Shown here: positions 7,641 to 16,527 of the stretch, piece after piece
Layout: every line of letters begins with the position of its first letter
Numbering within the stretch: position 1 is the first letter of the stretch
DNA from: Pseudomonas putida
GTDB taxonomy: Bacteria; Pseudomonadota; Gammaproteobacteria; Pseudomonadales; Pseudomonadaceae
Length of the DNA stretch: 64,000 bases
Direction: 5' to 3'
Assembly: GCF_002906855.1 (NCBI RefSeq)
Contig: NZ_MINI01000038.1
Location: 1,674,001 to 1,738,000, forward strand
Translations under genes and position numbers: made by a program
The notes under the pieces: model-generated
Told to the model about the DNA's origin: nothing
Databases searched by the model: none
What the model saw: the letters and a program-made list of their open reading frames with translations, nothing else

Positions 7641-8851
7641 CACTCATGTCCGTCAACAATGTCGGCAAGGCGTACCGCAGCTACCGCTCGGAATGGCAAC
7701 GCATCGCCCGCTGGTTCTACCTGCCGGTCAAGGCCAGCAGTGAGCACTGGGTGCTCAAGCACATCAGCTTCAACATCGAGGCCGGCGAGGCCATCGGTCT
7801 GGTCGGCCAGAACGGCGCCGGCAAGTCGACCCTGCTGAAGATGATTACCGGCACCCTGCAGCCGACCGAGGGCAGGGTTCTGGTGCATGGTCGCATCGCT
7901 GCCATTCTCGAACTGGGCATGGGCTTCAATGCCGAGCTCAGCGGGCGCCAGAACGCCTACCACGCGGCCGGGCTGATGGGTTTCACCACCGAGCAGATCG
8001 ACAGCGTGATCGACGACATCGAAGACTTCGCCGAAATCGGCGAGTACTTCGACCAAGCAGTGCGCACTTATTCCAGCGGTATGCAGATGCGTGTGGCGTT
8101 TGCCGTGGCGACCGCCTTCCGCCCGGAAATCCTTATCATCGACGAAGCCTTGTCGGTCGGCGACAGCTACTTCCAGCACAAGAGCTTTGGCCGCATCAAG
8201 GAGTTCCAAAAGGCTGGTACCACGTTGCTGATCGTCTCCCACGACCGCGGTGCCATCCAGGCCCTGTGTAACCGGGCGATCCTGCTAGACGGCGGCACCG
8301 TGATCAAGGATGGCCCGCCCGAGGAGGTGATGGATTACTACAACGCCATCATCGCCCAGAAGGAAAACGCCACCGTCGAGTTGCAGACCTTGGCCGATGG
8401 CACTGTGCAGACCCGCTCGGGCAACGGCAAGGCCAATATCGACAGCGTGGCCCTCTACAATGCGCAGGGGCTACCCGTCGAGTACATTGCGGTGGGCGAG
8501 GACGTGTGCCTGAGTATTCGGGTCAAGGTCAACGCGCCCCTGCCCGAGCTGGTAGTCGGTTACGTGATCAAGGACCGTCTCGGCCAGGACGTGTTCGGTA
8601 CCAACACACATCACCTGGAGTGCGTGCGCCACGACCTGAGCGCGGGCACTGTGCTGGATTACCGTTTCCGCTTCCCGGCCAACTTGGGCGTTGGTTCGTA
8701 CTCGGTGGCGATCGCCCTGCACACGACCGACAGCCACATCGCCGATAACTTTGAATGGCGCGACCTGGCGTTGTTGTTCAACGTAGTCAACATGTCCGAA
8801 AAAACATTCGTCGGCCTGGCATGGATTCCGCCGACCGTGGAGTGCAAGTAA
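7637..8851 (+). CDS. wzt: O-polysaccharide export ATPase with C-terminal carbohydrate-binding domain
   Basis: The first 245 or so residues form an ABC ATPase with Walker A GQNGAGKST (57-65), signature YSSGMQMR, Walker B ILIIDEALS and the switch histidine in LLIVSHD. The remaining 160 residues, starting after MDYYNAIIAQKEN, form a beta-rich domain like the carbohydrate-binding module of E. coli O8/O9a Wzt, which recognises the terminal modification on the finished chain. The extra domain predicts that export depends on chain capping, and the next gene encodes a candidate capping methyltransferase. It overlaps wzm by 4 bases and the next gene by 1 base. Confidence 0.93.
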   Translation: MTLMSVNNVGKAYRSYRSEWQRIARWFYLPVKASSEHWVLKHISFNIEAGEAIGLVGQNGAGKSTLLKMITGTLQPTEGRVLVHGRIAAILELGMGFNAELSGRQNAYHAAGLMGFTTEQIDSVIDDIEDFAEIGEYFDQAVRTYSSGMQMRVAFAVATAFRPEILIIDEALSVGDSYFQHKSFGRIKEFQKAGTTLLIVSHDRGAIQALCNRAILLDGGTVIKDGPPEEVMDYYNAIIAQKENATVELQTLADGTVQTRSGNGKANIDSVALYNAQGLPVEYIAVGEDVCLSIRVKVNAPLPELVVGYVIKDRLGQDVFGTNTHHLECVRHDLSAGTVLDYRFRFPANLGVGSYSVAIALHTTDSHIADNFEWRDLALLFNVVNMSEKTFVGLAWIPPTVECK

Positions 8852-10257
8852 TGAGTGCTGGTTTCTATAGGGCTTTCGAGGATCGCTACCGCGGCTCGAG
8901 AGATCTGATCACACAGCGGCTTGAAGCCTACCTGCCGTTTCTTGAGCCGTTGAAGTCGATTTACCCCGACTGCCCGGTGCTCGATATCGGTTGCGGCCGC
9001 GGTGAGTGGGTGCAACTGCTGCTGCGCGAAGGCTATGCGCCGGTCGGCGTGGACCTCGACGAAGGCATGCTCGAAGCCTGCCAGGCCCTGCAGCTGCCCG
9101 CCCACAAGGACGACGCCCTCAGCGCTTTGCGCAAGTTGCCGGACGATAGCCAGGTAGTGGTCAGTGGCTTCCACATTGCCGAGCATGTGCCGTTCCCCGT
9201 GCTCGAAGAACTGGTCGCCGAGGCCCTGAGGGTGCTGCGCCCGGCCGGGATGCTGATTCTGGAGACGCCCAACGCCGAAAACGTGATGGTCGGTACCAAC
9301 AACTTCTACCTTGACCCTACCCATGAGCGGCCATTGCCAAATCAGCTGCTATCGTTCCTCACCGAGCATGCCGGCTTCGCACGTTCCAAGGTCGTGCGCC
9401 TGCAGGAGGCTCCCGAGCTGCGTGACGAGCTGGGCAAAATCGGTGTGCGGCAAGTTCTATGCGGTGCAAGTCCCGACTATGCTGTCGTCGCACAGAAAAA
9501 TGGGGAGCCTTCAGTGATGGATGAATTCAAGGTATTTGAGGCTGACTATGGTGTTTCGCTCGACCAGTTGGCCGAGCGTTTTGACCAGGCATTGGAAGCT
9601 CGCCTGGCCAAACTGGAAGAAAAACTCGAAGTCGTTCATCTTCACCAGGCTAATCACAGCCGTGTAGCGCGTCCAGTGGCGCAGTCGCAGGGGCAGTTTG
9701 AACACCTGTTGGCGGTGCAGGAGATGCATGAAACCGCAATGGCGGCGTTGCAGCGGCAGTTCGGTGCGCTGCAGGAGCGGCTGGAACAGGCCCAGATCAG
9801 TGTATCGCGCGCGCAGGCAAGTGCCGAAAGCGCAGCGAAAGAGCGCAATCTGGCGCTGGAAAACTGCCATCACCATTACTTGCGTGCGGCGGCAGCCGAG
9901 CAACAGGTGCAGTTGATGCGCATGAGCAGTTCGTGGCGCCTGACCGCGCCCGTTCGTTGGCTTGCTCACTTACTGCAGGAGCCGACCCAGCATGGCAAGG
10001 CCTCACTGCTTAAGCTTCTGCGCCGTGTTGCCCCCCATGCCCGCCTCTGGGTGGGCCGACGCCCGGCAGTTCGCCGTTTGGCCATGGCCGTGCTGCGACG
10101 TTGCCCGGGGCTCGCCGACAGGGTGCGTGCGCTGCTTGCGCCAGAACCTGTGGATGTAGCTAATGAACTCCAGCATGGCGTCATCGACCATGCACCTTTG
10201 ACCCCGCGAGGCCGTGCGATCGAAAGCGCCCTCCGATCTGCAACGAAGAAGGGCTGA
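8851..10257 (+). CDS. SAM-dependent methyltransferase with coiled-coil tail (WbdD-like chain terminator candidate)
   Basis: The 468-residue protein begins with a class I methyltransferase domain: motif I VLDIGCGRGEWVQLL near residue 47, VGVDLDEGMLEA, and VVSGFHIAEHVPF, with LILETPNAENVMVG at about 137. From about residue 240 to 355 it is rich in heptad-like helix (for example LEARLAKLEEKLEVVHLHQ), suggesting a long coiled coil. It ends in a basic segment, an arrangement like E. coli WbdD, which caps the chain and uses a coiled coil as a length ruler. Unlike O9a WbdD there is no kinase domain. The start at 8851 overlaps the wzt stop (TAATG). The capping role is inferred from order and architecture. 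Confidence 0.8.
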   Translation: MSAGFYRAFEDRYRGSRDLITQRLEAYLPFLEPLKSIYPDCPVLDIGCGRGEWVQLLLREGYAPVGVDLDEGMLEACQALQLPAHKDDALSALRKLPDDSQVVVSGFHIAEHVPFPVLEELVAEALRVLRPAGMLILETPNAENVMVGTNNFYLDPTHERPLPNQLLSFLTEHAGFARSKVVRLQEAPELRDELGKIGVRQVLCGASPDYAVVAQKNGEPSVMDEFKVFEADYGVSLDQLAERFDQALEARLAKLEEKLEVVHLHQANHSRVARPVAQSQGQFEHLLAVQEMHETAMAALQRQFGALQERLEQAQISVSRAQASAESAAKERNLALENCHHHYLRAAAAEQQVQLMRMSSSWRLTAPVRWLAHLLQEPTQHGKASLLKLLRRVAPHARLWVGRRPAVRRLAMAVLRRCPGLADRVRALLAPEPVDVANELQHGVIDHAPLTPRGRAIESALRSATKKG

Positions 10258-10262
10258 AACGA

Positions 10263-12800
10263 ATGCGTATTGTAATTGACATGCAAGGTGCGCAAACCGA
10301 AAGCCGCTTCAGAGGTATTGGGCGCTACAGTTTGTCTCTGGCACAGGGCATTGTGCGCAACTGCGCAGACCATGAGGTTTACCTGCTGCTCAATGGCATG
10401 CTGCACGAAAGTATCGAGCCGATCCGCGCGGCGTTCATCGATCTTCTGCCGCAAAGCCAGATTCGCGTGTGGTACGCCCAAGGGCCGGTATCTGACCGAG
10501 ATCCCGCTAACCATGGCCGCCGGTTGGTCGCAGAGCGTATTCGCCAGGCCTGCATTGATGAACTGATGCCTGATGTGGTGCATATCACCAGTTCAGTAGA
10601 AGGTTTCATCGATGACGCGGTGATCGGTCCCCCGCAACTCGACAGCCAAGCTCTGGTCAGTTGCACGCTCTACGACCTGATTCCGCTGATAAGTCCAGAT
10701 AAATATCTGGACACTAACCCGGCCTACAAAAAGCACTACCTGGAGAAGGTCGAGGCCTACAAGCATTACGATCTACTGCTGTCGATTTCCGAATTCGCGC
10801 GCCAGGAGGCACTTTCGCTGTTGCCGCTCGAGCAAGCGTGCGTGGTCAATGTGTCCACAGCAGCGGACGCTATCTTTCGGCCTATTATCCAGGACGAGGC
10901 ACAGTGCAAGGCCCTGGCTGCCAAGTTCAAGTTGCGAGAGCCGTTCGTGCTTTATTCGGGCGGGGCGGATGAGCGCAAGAACCTTGTCCGCCTGATCAAA
11001 GCCTTCGCCAAAGTCAAGCGGGACGTTGCCAATGTCCAATTGGTGTTCGCCGGCAAGATGCCGCAGTTCCATATCGACCAGTACCGTGCTGCTGCACTGA
11101 GCCAAGGGCTGAGCGAGACTGACCTGGTGTTCACCGGCTATATCACCGACGAAGAGTTGGTGGCCTTGTATAACGCCTGCCGGGTTTATGTCTTCCCCTC
11201 CTGGCACGAGGGCTTTGGCTTGCCACCGCTCGAGGCCATGAAGTGTGGCGCTGCGGTGATCGGGTCCAACACCTCCAGCGTGCCTGAGGTAATCGGTTGG
11301 GACGATGCGACGTTCGACCCGTTGGACGTCCAGGCGATCGCTGGCAAGGTGCTGCAGGCGCTGAACGACGACGAGTTCCGCAGCGCGCTGGTTGCACACG
11401 GCCTGCAGCGTGCCGAAACGTTCTCGTGGGATCTTACCGGCAAGGCTGCGATCGCAGCTTTTGAGCAAGCCTTGAAACAGTTGGATGGCAAAACGAAACC
11501 CGCCGCCACGGCCGACCCAGTGGAAGCCTTGATCGCGCAGTTGGCTGAAAGCAACTTGTTGCATGATGGTAGCCTGGATATCCATCGTCTTGCCAAGGCT
11601 ATCGATTACTCGCTGCAAGGGCTGTCAGGCAAACCTCAGCTTCTGGTCGATATTTCCGAGCTGAGCAAACATGACGGCAAGAGTGGCATCCAGCGAGTGG
11701 TGCGCAGTATCTTGCTGGAGTGGTTGAGCCACCCGCCTGCCGGTTATGACGTTCAGCCTGTGTACACGGTGGCGGGCGAAGCTTTCTACAGGTACGCCTC
11801 GCGCTTCACTGCCAAGTTCCTTGGCAAGCCCTTCGAGGGCGTTGAGGATGAAGCTATTACGTATCGGGCAGGTGATGCCTACCTGTGCCTGGACTTGTTG
11901 ATGGATGTGCTGCCCCACAAGCGCAGCTACTTCAACACCCTTCGCGCGCACGGCGTGAGCATATTCTTCGTCGTTTACGACCTGCTGATTCTGCAGTTGC
12001 CTCACTGCTTCGTGGACAGCCTGCAGACCCACTACCTTAAATGGATCCAGGCCGTCGCACAGTATGACGGTGCGTTGTGCATCTCCCATGCTGTGGCCGA
12101 TGAACTTCGCGAATGGCTGGGTGAGCACTATCCAGAGCGTCTGCCAAACTTCCGCATCGGTGCCTTCCATCTGGGTGCGGACATCGACCAGTCGATGCCG
12201 TCCAAGGGGCTTCCCGAGGACCCGGCGATGCGCCTGGAGGCGTTGGTGCCGAATACCAACTTCCTCATGGTGGGAACGCTTGAACCGCGCAAAGGCCATG
12301 CGCAGACCCTGGCAGCCTTCGAGTTGCTGTGGGCGCAGGGCGTGCAGGCCAACCTGGTCATCGTTGGCAAGCATGGCTGGCTGGTGGATGAATTGGCTGC
12401 CAAGCTGGCTAACCACCCCGAGCGAGGCAAGCGCTTGCTGTGGCTCAACGGCGCGAGTGATGAATACCTTGAGCATCTCTACAAGTCGTGTGATTGCCTC
12501 ATCGCAGCGTCTTATGGCGAAGGGTTCGGGTTGCCGTTGATCGAGGCTGCCCAGCAGGGCCTGCCGATCTTTGCCCGAGACCTTCCAGTGTTCAGGGAAG
12601 TGGCCGGTGAGCATGCATTCTATTTCAAGGGGCCGGATGCGCAGGAGATGGCGTCGGGACTTCAAGCCTGGCTGGAGCTGCATGCGGGCGGCAAGCAACC
12701 CACCTCCACTGCCATGCCATGGATGACTTGGAAGCAAAGTGCAGGGCAACTCGCCAGCGAGTTGAACCGAGTACGCAAAGTGCCCTTTGCCCAGGCATGA
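10263..12800 (+). CDS. two-domain GT4 glycosyltransferase (WbdA-like, probable mannosyl or rhamnosyl polymerase)
   Basis: The 845-residue protein contains two GT-B/GT4 modules. Module 1 (about 1-400) starts MRIVIDMQGAQ and has the EX7E catalytic pattern EGFGLPPLE at residues 316-324. Module 2 (about 440-830) has EGFGLPLIE at 753-761. Both keep the two glutamates, so both could be active, as in WbdA, which polymerises mannan with two linkage types. The position after manC-manB-wzm-wzt and a WbdD-like gene matches the E. coli O8/O9a order. The donor could be GDP-mannose or, given gmd and rmd elsewhere in the locus, GDP-D-rhamnose. Confidence 0.85.
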   Translation: MRIVIDMQGAQTESRFRGIGRYSLSLAQGIVRNCADHEVYLLLNGMLHESIEPIRAAFIDLLPQSQIRVWYAQGPVSDRDPANHGRRLVAERIRQACIDELMPDVVHITSSVEGFIDDAVIGPPQLDSQALVSCTLYDLIPLISPDKYLDTNPAYKKHYLEKVEAYKHYDLLLSISEFARQEALSLLPLEQACVVNVSTAADAIFRPIIQDEAQCKALAAKFKLREPFVLYSGGADERKNLVRLIKAFAKVKRDVANVQLVFAGKMPQFHIDQYRAAALSQGLSETDLVFTGYITDEELVALYNACRVYVFPSWHEGFGLPPLEAMKCGAAVIGSNTSSVPEVIGWDDATFDPLDVQAIAGKVLQALNDDEFRSALVAHGLQRAETFSWDLTGKAAIAAFEQALKQLDGKTKPAATADPVEALIAQLAESNLLHDGSLDIHRLAKAIDYSLQGLSGKPQLLVDISELSKHDGKSGIQRVVRSILLEWLSHPPAGYDVQPVYTVAGEAFYRYASRFTAKFLGKPFEGVEDEAITYRAGDAYLCLDLLMDVLPHKRSYFNTLRAHGVSIFFVVYDLLILQLPHCFVDSLQTHYLKWIQAVAQYDGALCISHAVADELREWLGEHYPERLPNFRIGAFHLGADIDQSMPSKGLPEDPAMRLEALVPNTNFLMVGTLEPRKGHAQTLAAFELLWAQGVQANLVIVGKHGWLVDELAAKLANHPERGKRLLWLNGASDEYLEHLYKSCDCLIAASYGEGFGLPLIEAAQQGLPIFARDLPVFREVAGEHAFYFKGPDAQEMASGLQAWLELHAGGKQPTSTAMPWMTWKQSAGQLASELNRVRKVPFAQA

Positions 12801-12820
12801 GTGATTGAGTGGTAAAAGAA

Positions 12821-12851
12821 AACCGCCCCCGATGTTGAGTCGGGGGCGGTT
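12821..12851 (-). terminator. strong hairpin between convergent operons
   Basis: A perfect 12-bp stem (AACCGCCCCCGA at 12821-12832 and TCGGGGGCGGTT at 12840-12851) has a 7-base loop. Reading leftwards it is followed by a T-rich run (TTCTTTT), so it works best as a minus-strand terminator. On the plus strand only two T residues follow before the insertion element starts. It ends the glycosyltransferase operon and, before the insertion, would have ended the convergent gtr operon too. Confidence 0.75.
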
Positions 12852-12857
12852 AATGAG

Positions 12858-12868
12858 ATGGTCACCCC
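12858..12868 (+). repeat. left inverted repeat of the IS110-family element
   Basis: ATGGTCACCCC is the exact reverse complement of GGGGTGACCAT at 14193-14203. It lies six bases after the terminator hairpin. Confidence 0.8.
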
Positions 12869-12869
12869 G

Positions 12870-12902
12870 ACACCCTGCGAGGGCTACGCTTTCGCAGGGT
12901 GT
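12870..12902. other. hairpin in the left end of the insertion element
   Basis: A 10-bp perfect stem (ACACCCTGCG at 12870-12879 and CGCAGGGTGT at 12893-12902) is followed by TTTT. It lies just upstream of the transposase ribosome-binding site CGGAGG. It may stop transcription entering from outside and so limit transposase expression. Confidence 0.6.
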
Positions 12903-12924
12903 TTTCATTCCGGAGGCCATCATC

Positions 12925-13950
12925 ATGAGCGATTTGGCACTGGTCGGTATCGACCTCGGCAAACATACCTTTCATCTGCACGGCCAGGATAAGCCCGGCC
13001 GGGAGCTGTTTCGCCAGAAGCTCTCACGACAGCAAATGATGCGGTTCTTCGCCAACCTGCCAGCGTGCACCGTGGTGATGGAAGCATGCGCCGGCGCACA
13101 TTTCGTCGCTCTTGAGCTGACCGCCCTGGGGCATCAGGCGAGGCTGATTTCTCCTCAGTTCGTTAAGCCCTTTGTCAAAGGCAACAAAAACGATTTCGTC
13201 GATGCGCAAGCTATCTGCGAAGCCGCTTCGCGCCCTTCGATGCGTTTCGTTTCGCCCAAGACCGAAGCTCAGCAGACTCTTTCTGTGTGACATCGCCTAC
13301 GCGAGTCACTGATCTGTGACCGCACTAAGGCCGTCAACCAGATGCATGGGTTCTTGCTTGAGTTCGGCATCAGCTTGCCTCAGGGCCTGGCGGTCATGAA
13401 GCGTTTGTCTGCTGTTCTAGCGGAGCACGAGCTGCCTGCTCGGCTGACAGTGCTGCTGCAACGTCTGCATGACCATTTCGCCTATTTGGACGAGCAGGTC
13501 AAGGCACTGGATAAAGAGCTGGTTGGCCAGCTGGCCGACGATGATCTAGGGCGTCGTTTGTTGAGCATGCCCTGTGTCGGGCCGATCACCGCCAGCCTGC
13601 TGGCTGTGGAAATGGGCGATGGTCAGCAATACGGCTGCAGTCGCGATTTTGCCGCTTCTCTAGGCTTGGTGCCCAGGCAGTACAGCACTGGCGGCAAAGC
13701 TAACTTGCTAGGGATCAGCAAGCGAGGCGACAAGAATCTGCGACGCCTTTTGGTGCAATGCGCCAGGGTCTACATGCAGAACCTGGCGCGGCAGAAGGGG
13801 GCTCTGGCGGACTGGGTGCGAGCGCTTATGACGCGCCGACACTCAAACGTGGTCGCCTGTGCACTGGCCAATAAATTCGCCCGCATAGCTTGGGCGATTT
13901 CTGCTCATCACTCCCAATACGAAACAGGGCCAGGCGCCTTGAACGCCTGA
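12925..13950 (+). pseudogene. IS110-family DEDD transposase interrupted by an in-frame TGA
   Basis: Translated from the ATG at 12925 (8 bases after CGGAGG), the frame encodes GIDLGKHTFHLHG (first catalytic Asp), VVMEACAGAHF (Glu) and NDFVDAQAICEA (Asp), then hits TGA at 13288-13290. The same frame continues immediately as HRLRESLI, DRTKAVNQMHGFLLEFG, then the C-terminal MPCVGPITASLLAVE and the serine-containing YSTGGKANLLGISKRG, ending at 13950. The whole frame is 341 sense or interrupted codons, the normal IS110 length. The lesion is therefore a single nonsense codon where relatives usually have leucine, not a frameshift. The stop is followed by C (UGAC), a context known to be leaky, so limited read-through is possible but unproven. 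Confidence 0.88.
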
Positions 13951-14192
13951 CCCTGTGGTTGTTGCTGTACCACGATTCACCTTTCAGGTTTTGCGATAGC
14001 TGAGCAATAGATGAAATAAACGGCCTACCGGCCTGGCGAGGATCCTGACATAAAAATCGGCTCTCGAAGCCGAGCGGTTTTTAAGGATCGTCAGGCGCGG
14101 CTCTCATCGTGGCGCGGGGCTTGCCCCAATTTGACGCCGGATAGATTTAAGCAAGCCATCCATTTCATCCGTTAATCAGTATTGCAAAAAAT
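13951..14192 (+). ncRNA. candidate bridge-RNA region in the right end of the insertion element
   Basis: This 242-base non-coding stretch between the transposase stop and the right repeat has several stems: GATCCT (14041-14046) with AGGATC (14094-14099) enclosing CGGCT (14058-14062) with AGCCG (14068-14072), and GGGGC (14116-14120) with GCCCC (14123-14127). In IS1111-type elements the bridge RNA that pairs with donor and target DNA is encoded at this end. The match is by position and structure only; I cannot define the guide loops or RNA ends. Confidence 0.4.
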
Positions 14193-14203
14193 GGGGTGAC
14201 CAT
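14193..14203 (-). repeat. right inverted repeat of the IS110-family element
   Basis: GGGGTGACCAT pairs perfectly with the left repeat at 12858-12868. The stop of the gtr operon is 20 bases beyond it. Confidence 0.8.
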
Positions 14204-14223
14204 AGATTTTCATGGCGGAATGC

Positions 14224-16527
14224 TTATTCCACGATACGCAAGGCGACGAACCCGATGGCTAATCGTCGTTCATCGCCACTACCACTGACTTCCTTGGGCG
14301 AGATCGGGTGCGGCGGGATGAAGGTGATGCTGTCAGCGTCAGTATTCCCGAGGTCCACATGGACACGTACTTGCGTCACGCCGCTCTGCAACACGATCGG
14401 ATACGCCTGGTTGCCGATTTCCACGCGAATCGACTGCCCCACATTGGCCGCATAAGCCTGTGCTTCGAGGACCAGAGTGAATCTGTGCGGCAGTTTGCGG
14501 TTGAATTCGAATTTCACGCGCGACTTGTCCGACCAAAGTCCCCAGGGTTCGAAGTTGGAAACACCCTTCGCATTTCGGATAAAGTCCGGCCAGCGGCCCT
14601 TCGTGAAGTCGATGCCGGCATCCAGAGTAGCGGGGTAGCGGGTGCCCAGGGCGTCGGCCTGATAGCCTGCTTGCTGCATGATTTCCAGGGCAGACTTGCC
14701 TTGCAACTGCGGATGCTTGCTGCCGGGGAGCTTGAAGAACACCAGTTCGCCATTGCTACTCTGCAGCGTTGCAGGTTCCTGCAGGAGCGAACCGAGCTCG
14801 CTGATCAAGGCCTCGGCATTATCTGCATAACCCCGACGATCAATGGTAATGCCTTCGAAGCCGAGGTTGCGCGCCACTTCAATCTGCTTGGCCATCGGCT
14901 CTTGGGCCAACGAGCGATAGAACAGGTCGCCCGGTCGCCCCTTCATTCCGCCAAAGCTCCAGTGCAACGAGGTGGAATGAAGTACGCCGGCCATCATCTG
15001 GTAATTCAGCAGACGGTGCAATGGCGGGGTCTCCGGGAAGCCAATATAGGGCAGCTGGTAGATGGCAGCGCCTTGGGGCAATGCCTGCTCGATGGCGTGG
15101 ACGAAGGCTCTGTCGCTTTCGAATGCGTTTTTCTGCAGCTGGTTGCAGCCAAGGCACGCTGGACTGGTCTGGTCATACAGGCCAACCAGCAACATGGCCG
15201 ATGCCACTGCGGCCGGGTAGCGCGAAAGGCGAGGCGCATAACGGTGCAGAAGCAGTTCAAGTGCCAGGAACAGGAAAAGAATCGCGCCAAAGGCAATGAA
15301 GATGCTGATCCTGTTCCAGCCCCTGATTGATGGGGATACCAGCATGGCGAATAGCGAGCCAAGGCCACCGATGGTGGCGAACAGGAAAAGCACCAGTGTG
15401 GTTGCCGCCACCAGCCGCAGACGCTCGTCGGCCAGCACCCCCGCTGGCGAGAACACGACGTAGAGCAGTGCCAGGAGGAAGCCTGCGGCGCCGATCAGGC
15501 CCATCGACGAGGTATTGTTCTCGTTGATCAGGGGGGTCGAGCTGTTATAAGCCTGGCCGACTTTGGCCAGCGTCGAAGACCTGTGCTCCGGCCGTGGCAG
15601 CAGCAGCTGCATCATTTTCAGGCCGTAAATCTCTGATTCGACGAATGAGCGCTTGGCGACTTCGGGGTTGCGACCTTCGGTGAAGTTGCCCAAGAGATTC
15701 GGAGCGACATTGATGAGGATGCCGAAGACCACGGCTGCACACAGCGCCGCAGCTTTGCCCATGCCGCGCGGCCGGCCCGTTTTGATCCAGCTCAGCACAC
15801 CTGCCATGGCGATGACTATCACGCCGAACAGAGCGTAGTAGACACCAAAGGAGGCGAGTACGATCAGGCCCAAGGCCATGCCGGCCAGTTTGCCACGCGT
15901 GCTGGCCTGACCCTTGGCGGGCAAGCTTGGGCATGTGCGGTACACACTCAGCGCGAGACCGAAGAATACAGGAGCAATGAAGTACCACGTGTAGAACAAG
16001 TGTTGCAGGCGCAGAAAATGGAATGGCAGGAAGGTGTAGAGCAGGCCTGCGGCCATCGCAAAGCTGCGGTTCAGCCCAAATACGCGGCTCGTGGCGAACG
16101 TTGCGACGAAGCACACCGGAAAGCCCAGCAGGAAGAACAGATTGACGCCGGCGACCCAGCTCCCTCCCAGCATGGACAGCAACTTGATGGCCAGATGGCT
16201 GCCACCATCAGACCCCGGGAAATCGAGGAAGCTAGAGCCGAAGGGGTAACCGCTACGGGCATTGTCGAACACCCAACCTTCTTCGACACGTTGTGCCATC
16301 CAGGCATGGAACAGGCTGTCGCCGGCATAGCTGTAAGGGGTGGACAGGTCTGGAATCAGACCTGCCGGTGTACCACTCATCAAGATGCTGGCGAAGAAAA
16401 ACGAGAATATTGCGCCGACCAGCATCAACCCCCAGCTGTCAGCCAGTATGCTCTTCAGGCCAGGTGCAGAGGTTTGGCCAGCCATGGCCGGGCGTGCGAA
16501 GTGTTGAGAATTCACCGAGCTGCTCAC
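14224..16527 (-). CDS. large polytopic membrane protein, probable GT-C type glycosyltransferase (GtrC-like role)
   Basis: The 767-residue protein has about a dozen hydrophobic segments in its first 470 residues and a soluble C-terminal part of about 300 residues. After the first membrane segment comes a loop with YAGDSLFHAWMAQRVEEG, whose acidic residue and nearby His resemble the catalytic loop of GT-C enzymes that use undecaprenyl-phosphate sugars. It starts with GTG directly after the gtrB-like stop codon and is the last gene of the CDP-sugar operon. The position after GtrA and GtrB suggests it is the specific transferase that adds the lipid-linked sugar to O-antigen in the periplasm. No exact family is recognised, so the function is inferred. 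Confidence 0.65.
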   Translation of the reverse strand: MSSSVNSQHFARPAMAGQTSAPGLKSILADSWGLMLVGAIFSFFFASILMSGTPAGLIPDLSTPYSYAGDSLFHAWMAQRVEEGWVFDNARSGYPFGSSFLDFPGSDGGSHLAIKLLSMLGGSWVAGVNLFFLLGFPVCFVATFATSRVFGLNRSFAMAAGLLYTFLPFHFLRLQHLFYTWYFIAPVFFGLALSVYRTCPSLPAKGQASTRGKLAGMALGLIVLASFGVYYALFGVIVIAMAGVLSWIKTGRPRGMGKAAALCAAVVFGILINVAPNLLGNFTEGRNPEVAKRSFVESEIYGLKMMQLLLPRPEHRSSTLAKVGQAYNSSTPLINENNTSSMGLIGAAGFLLALLYVVFSPAGVLADERLRLVAATTLVLFLFATIGGLGSLFAMLVSPSIRGWNRISIFIAFGAILFLFLALELLLHRYAPRLSRYPAAVASAMLLVGLYDQTSPACLGCNQLQKNAFESDRAFVHAIEQALPQGAAIYQLPYIGFPETPPLHRLLNYQMMAGVLHSTSLHWSFGGMKGRPGDLFYRSLAQEPMAKQIEVARNLGFEGITIDRRGYADNAEALISELGSLLQEPATLQSSNGELVFFKLPGSKHPQLQGKSALEIMQQAGYQADALGTRYPATLDAGIDFTKGRWPDFIRNAKGVSNFEPWGLWSDKSRVKFEFNRKLPHRFTLVLEAQAYAANVGQSIRVEIGNQAYPIVLQSGVTQVRVHVDLGNTDADSITFIPPHPISPKEVSGSGDERRLAIGFVALRIVE

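Larger units (their letters stand above)
12858..14203 (+). mobile_element. IS110-family insertion sequence, IS1111-like
   Basis: The element holds one DEDD-type transposase reading frame flanked by an 11-bp perfect inverted repeat, ATGGTCACCCC at 12858-12868 and GGGGTGACCAT at 14193-14203. The left non-coding end is short (about 67 bases, with a hairpin at 12870-12902) and the right non-coding end is long (about 250 bases). Inverted repeats plus a long 3' non-coding end point to the IS1111 subgroup, in which the repeats are subterminal, so the true ends may lie a few bases outside. The element sits in the convergent gap between the wzt-type operon and the gtr operon and disrupts no gene. Confidence 0.85.

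Noticed and set aside
11625..12962. Open frame of 445 codons on the minus strand opposite the two-domain glycosyltransferase
   Set aside because: It is antisense to a clear gene and runs through the terminator and into the insertion element.
13288..13342. Frameshift, or two separate genes, in the insertion element transposase
   Set aside because: Codon counting shows both parts are in the same frame; a single TGA separates them and the peptide continues across it with family-typical residues.
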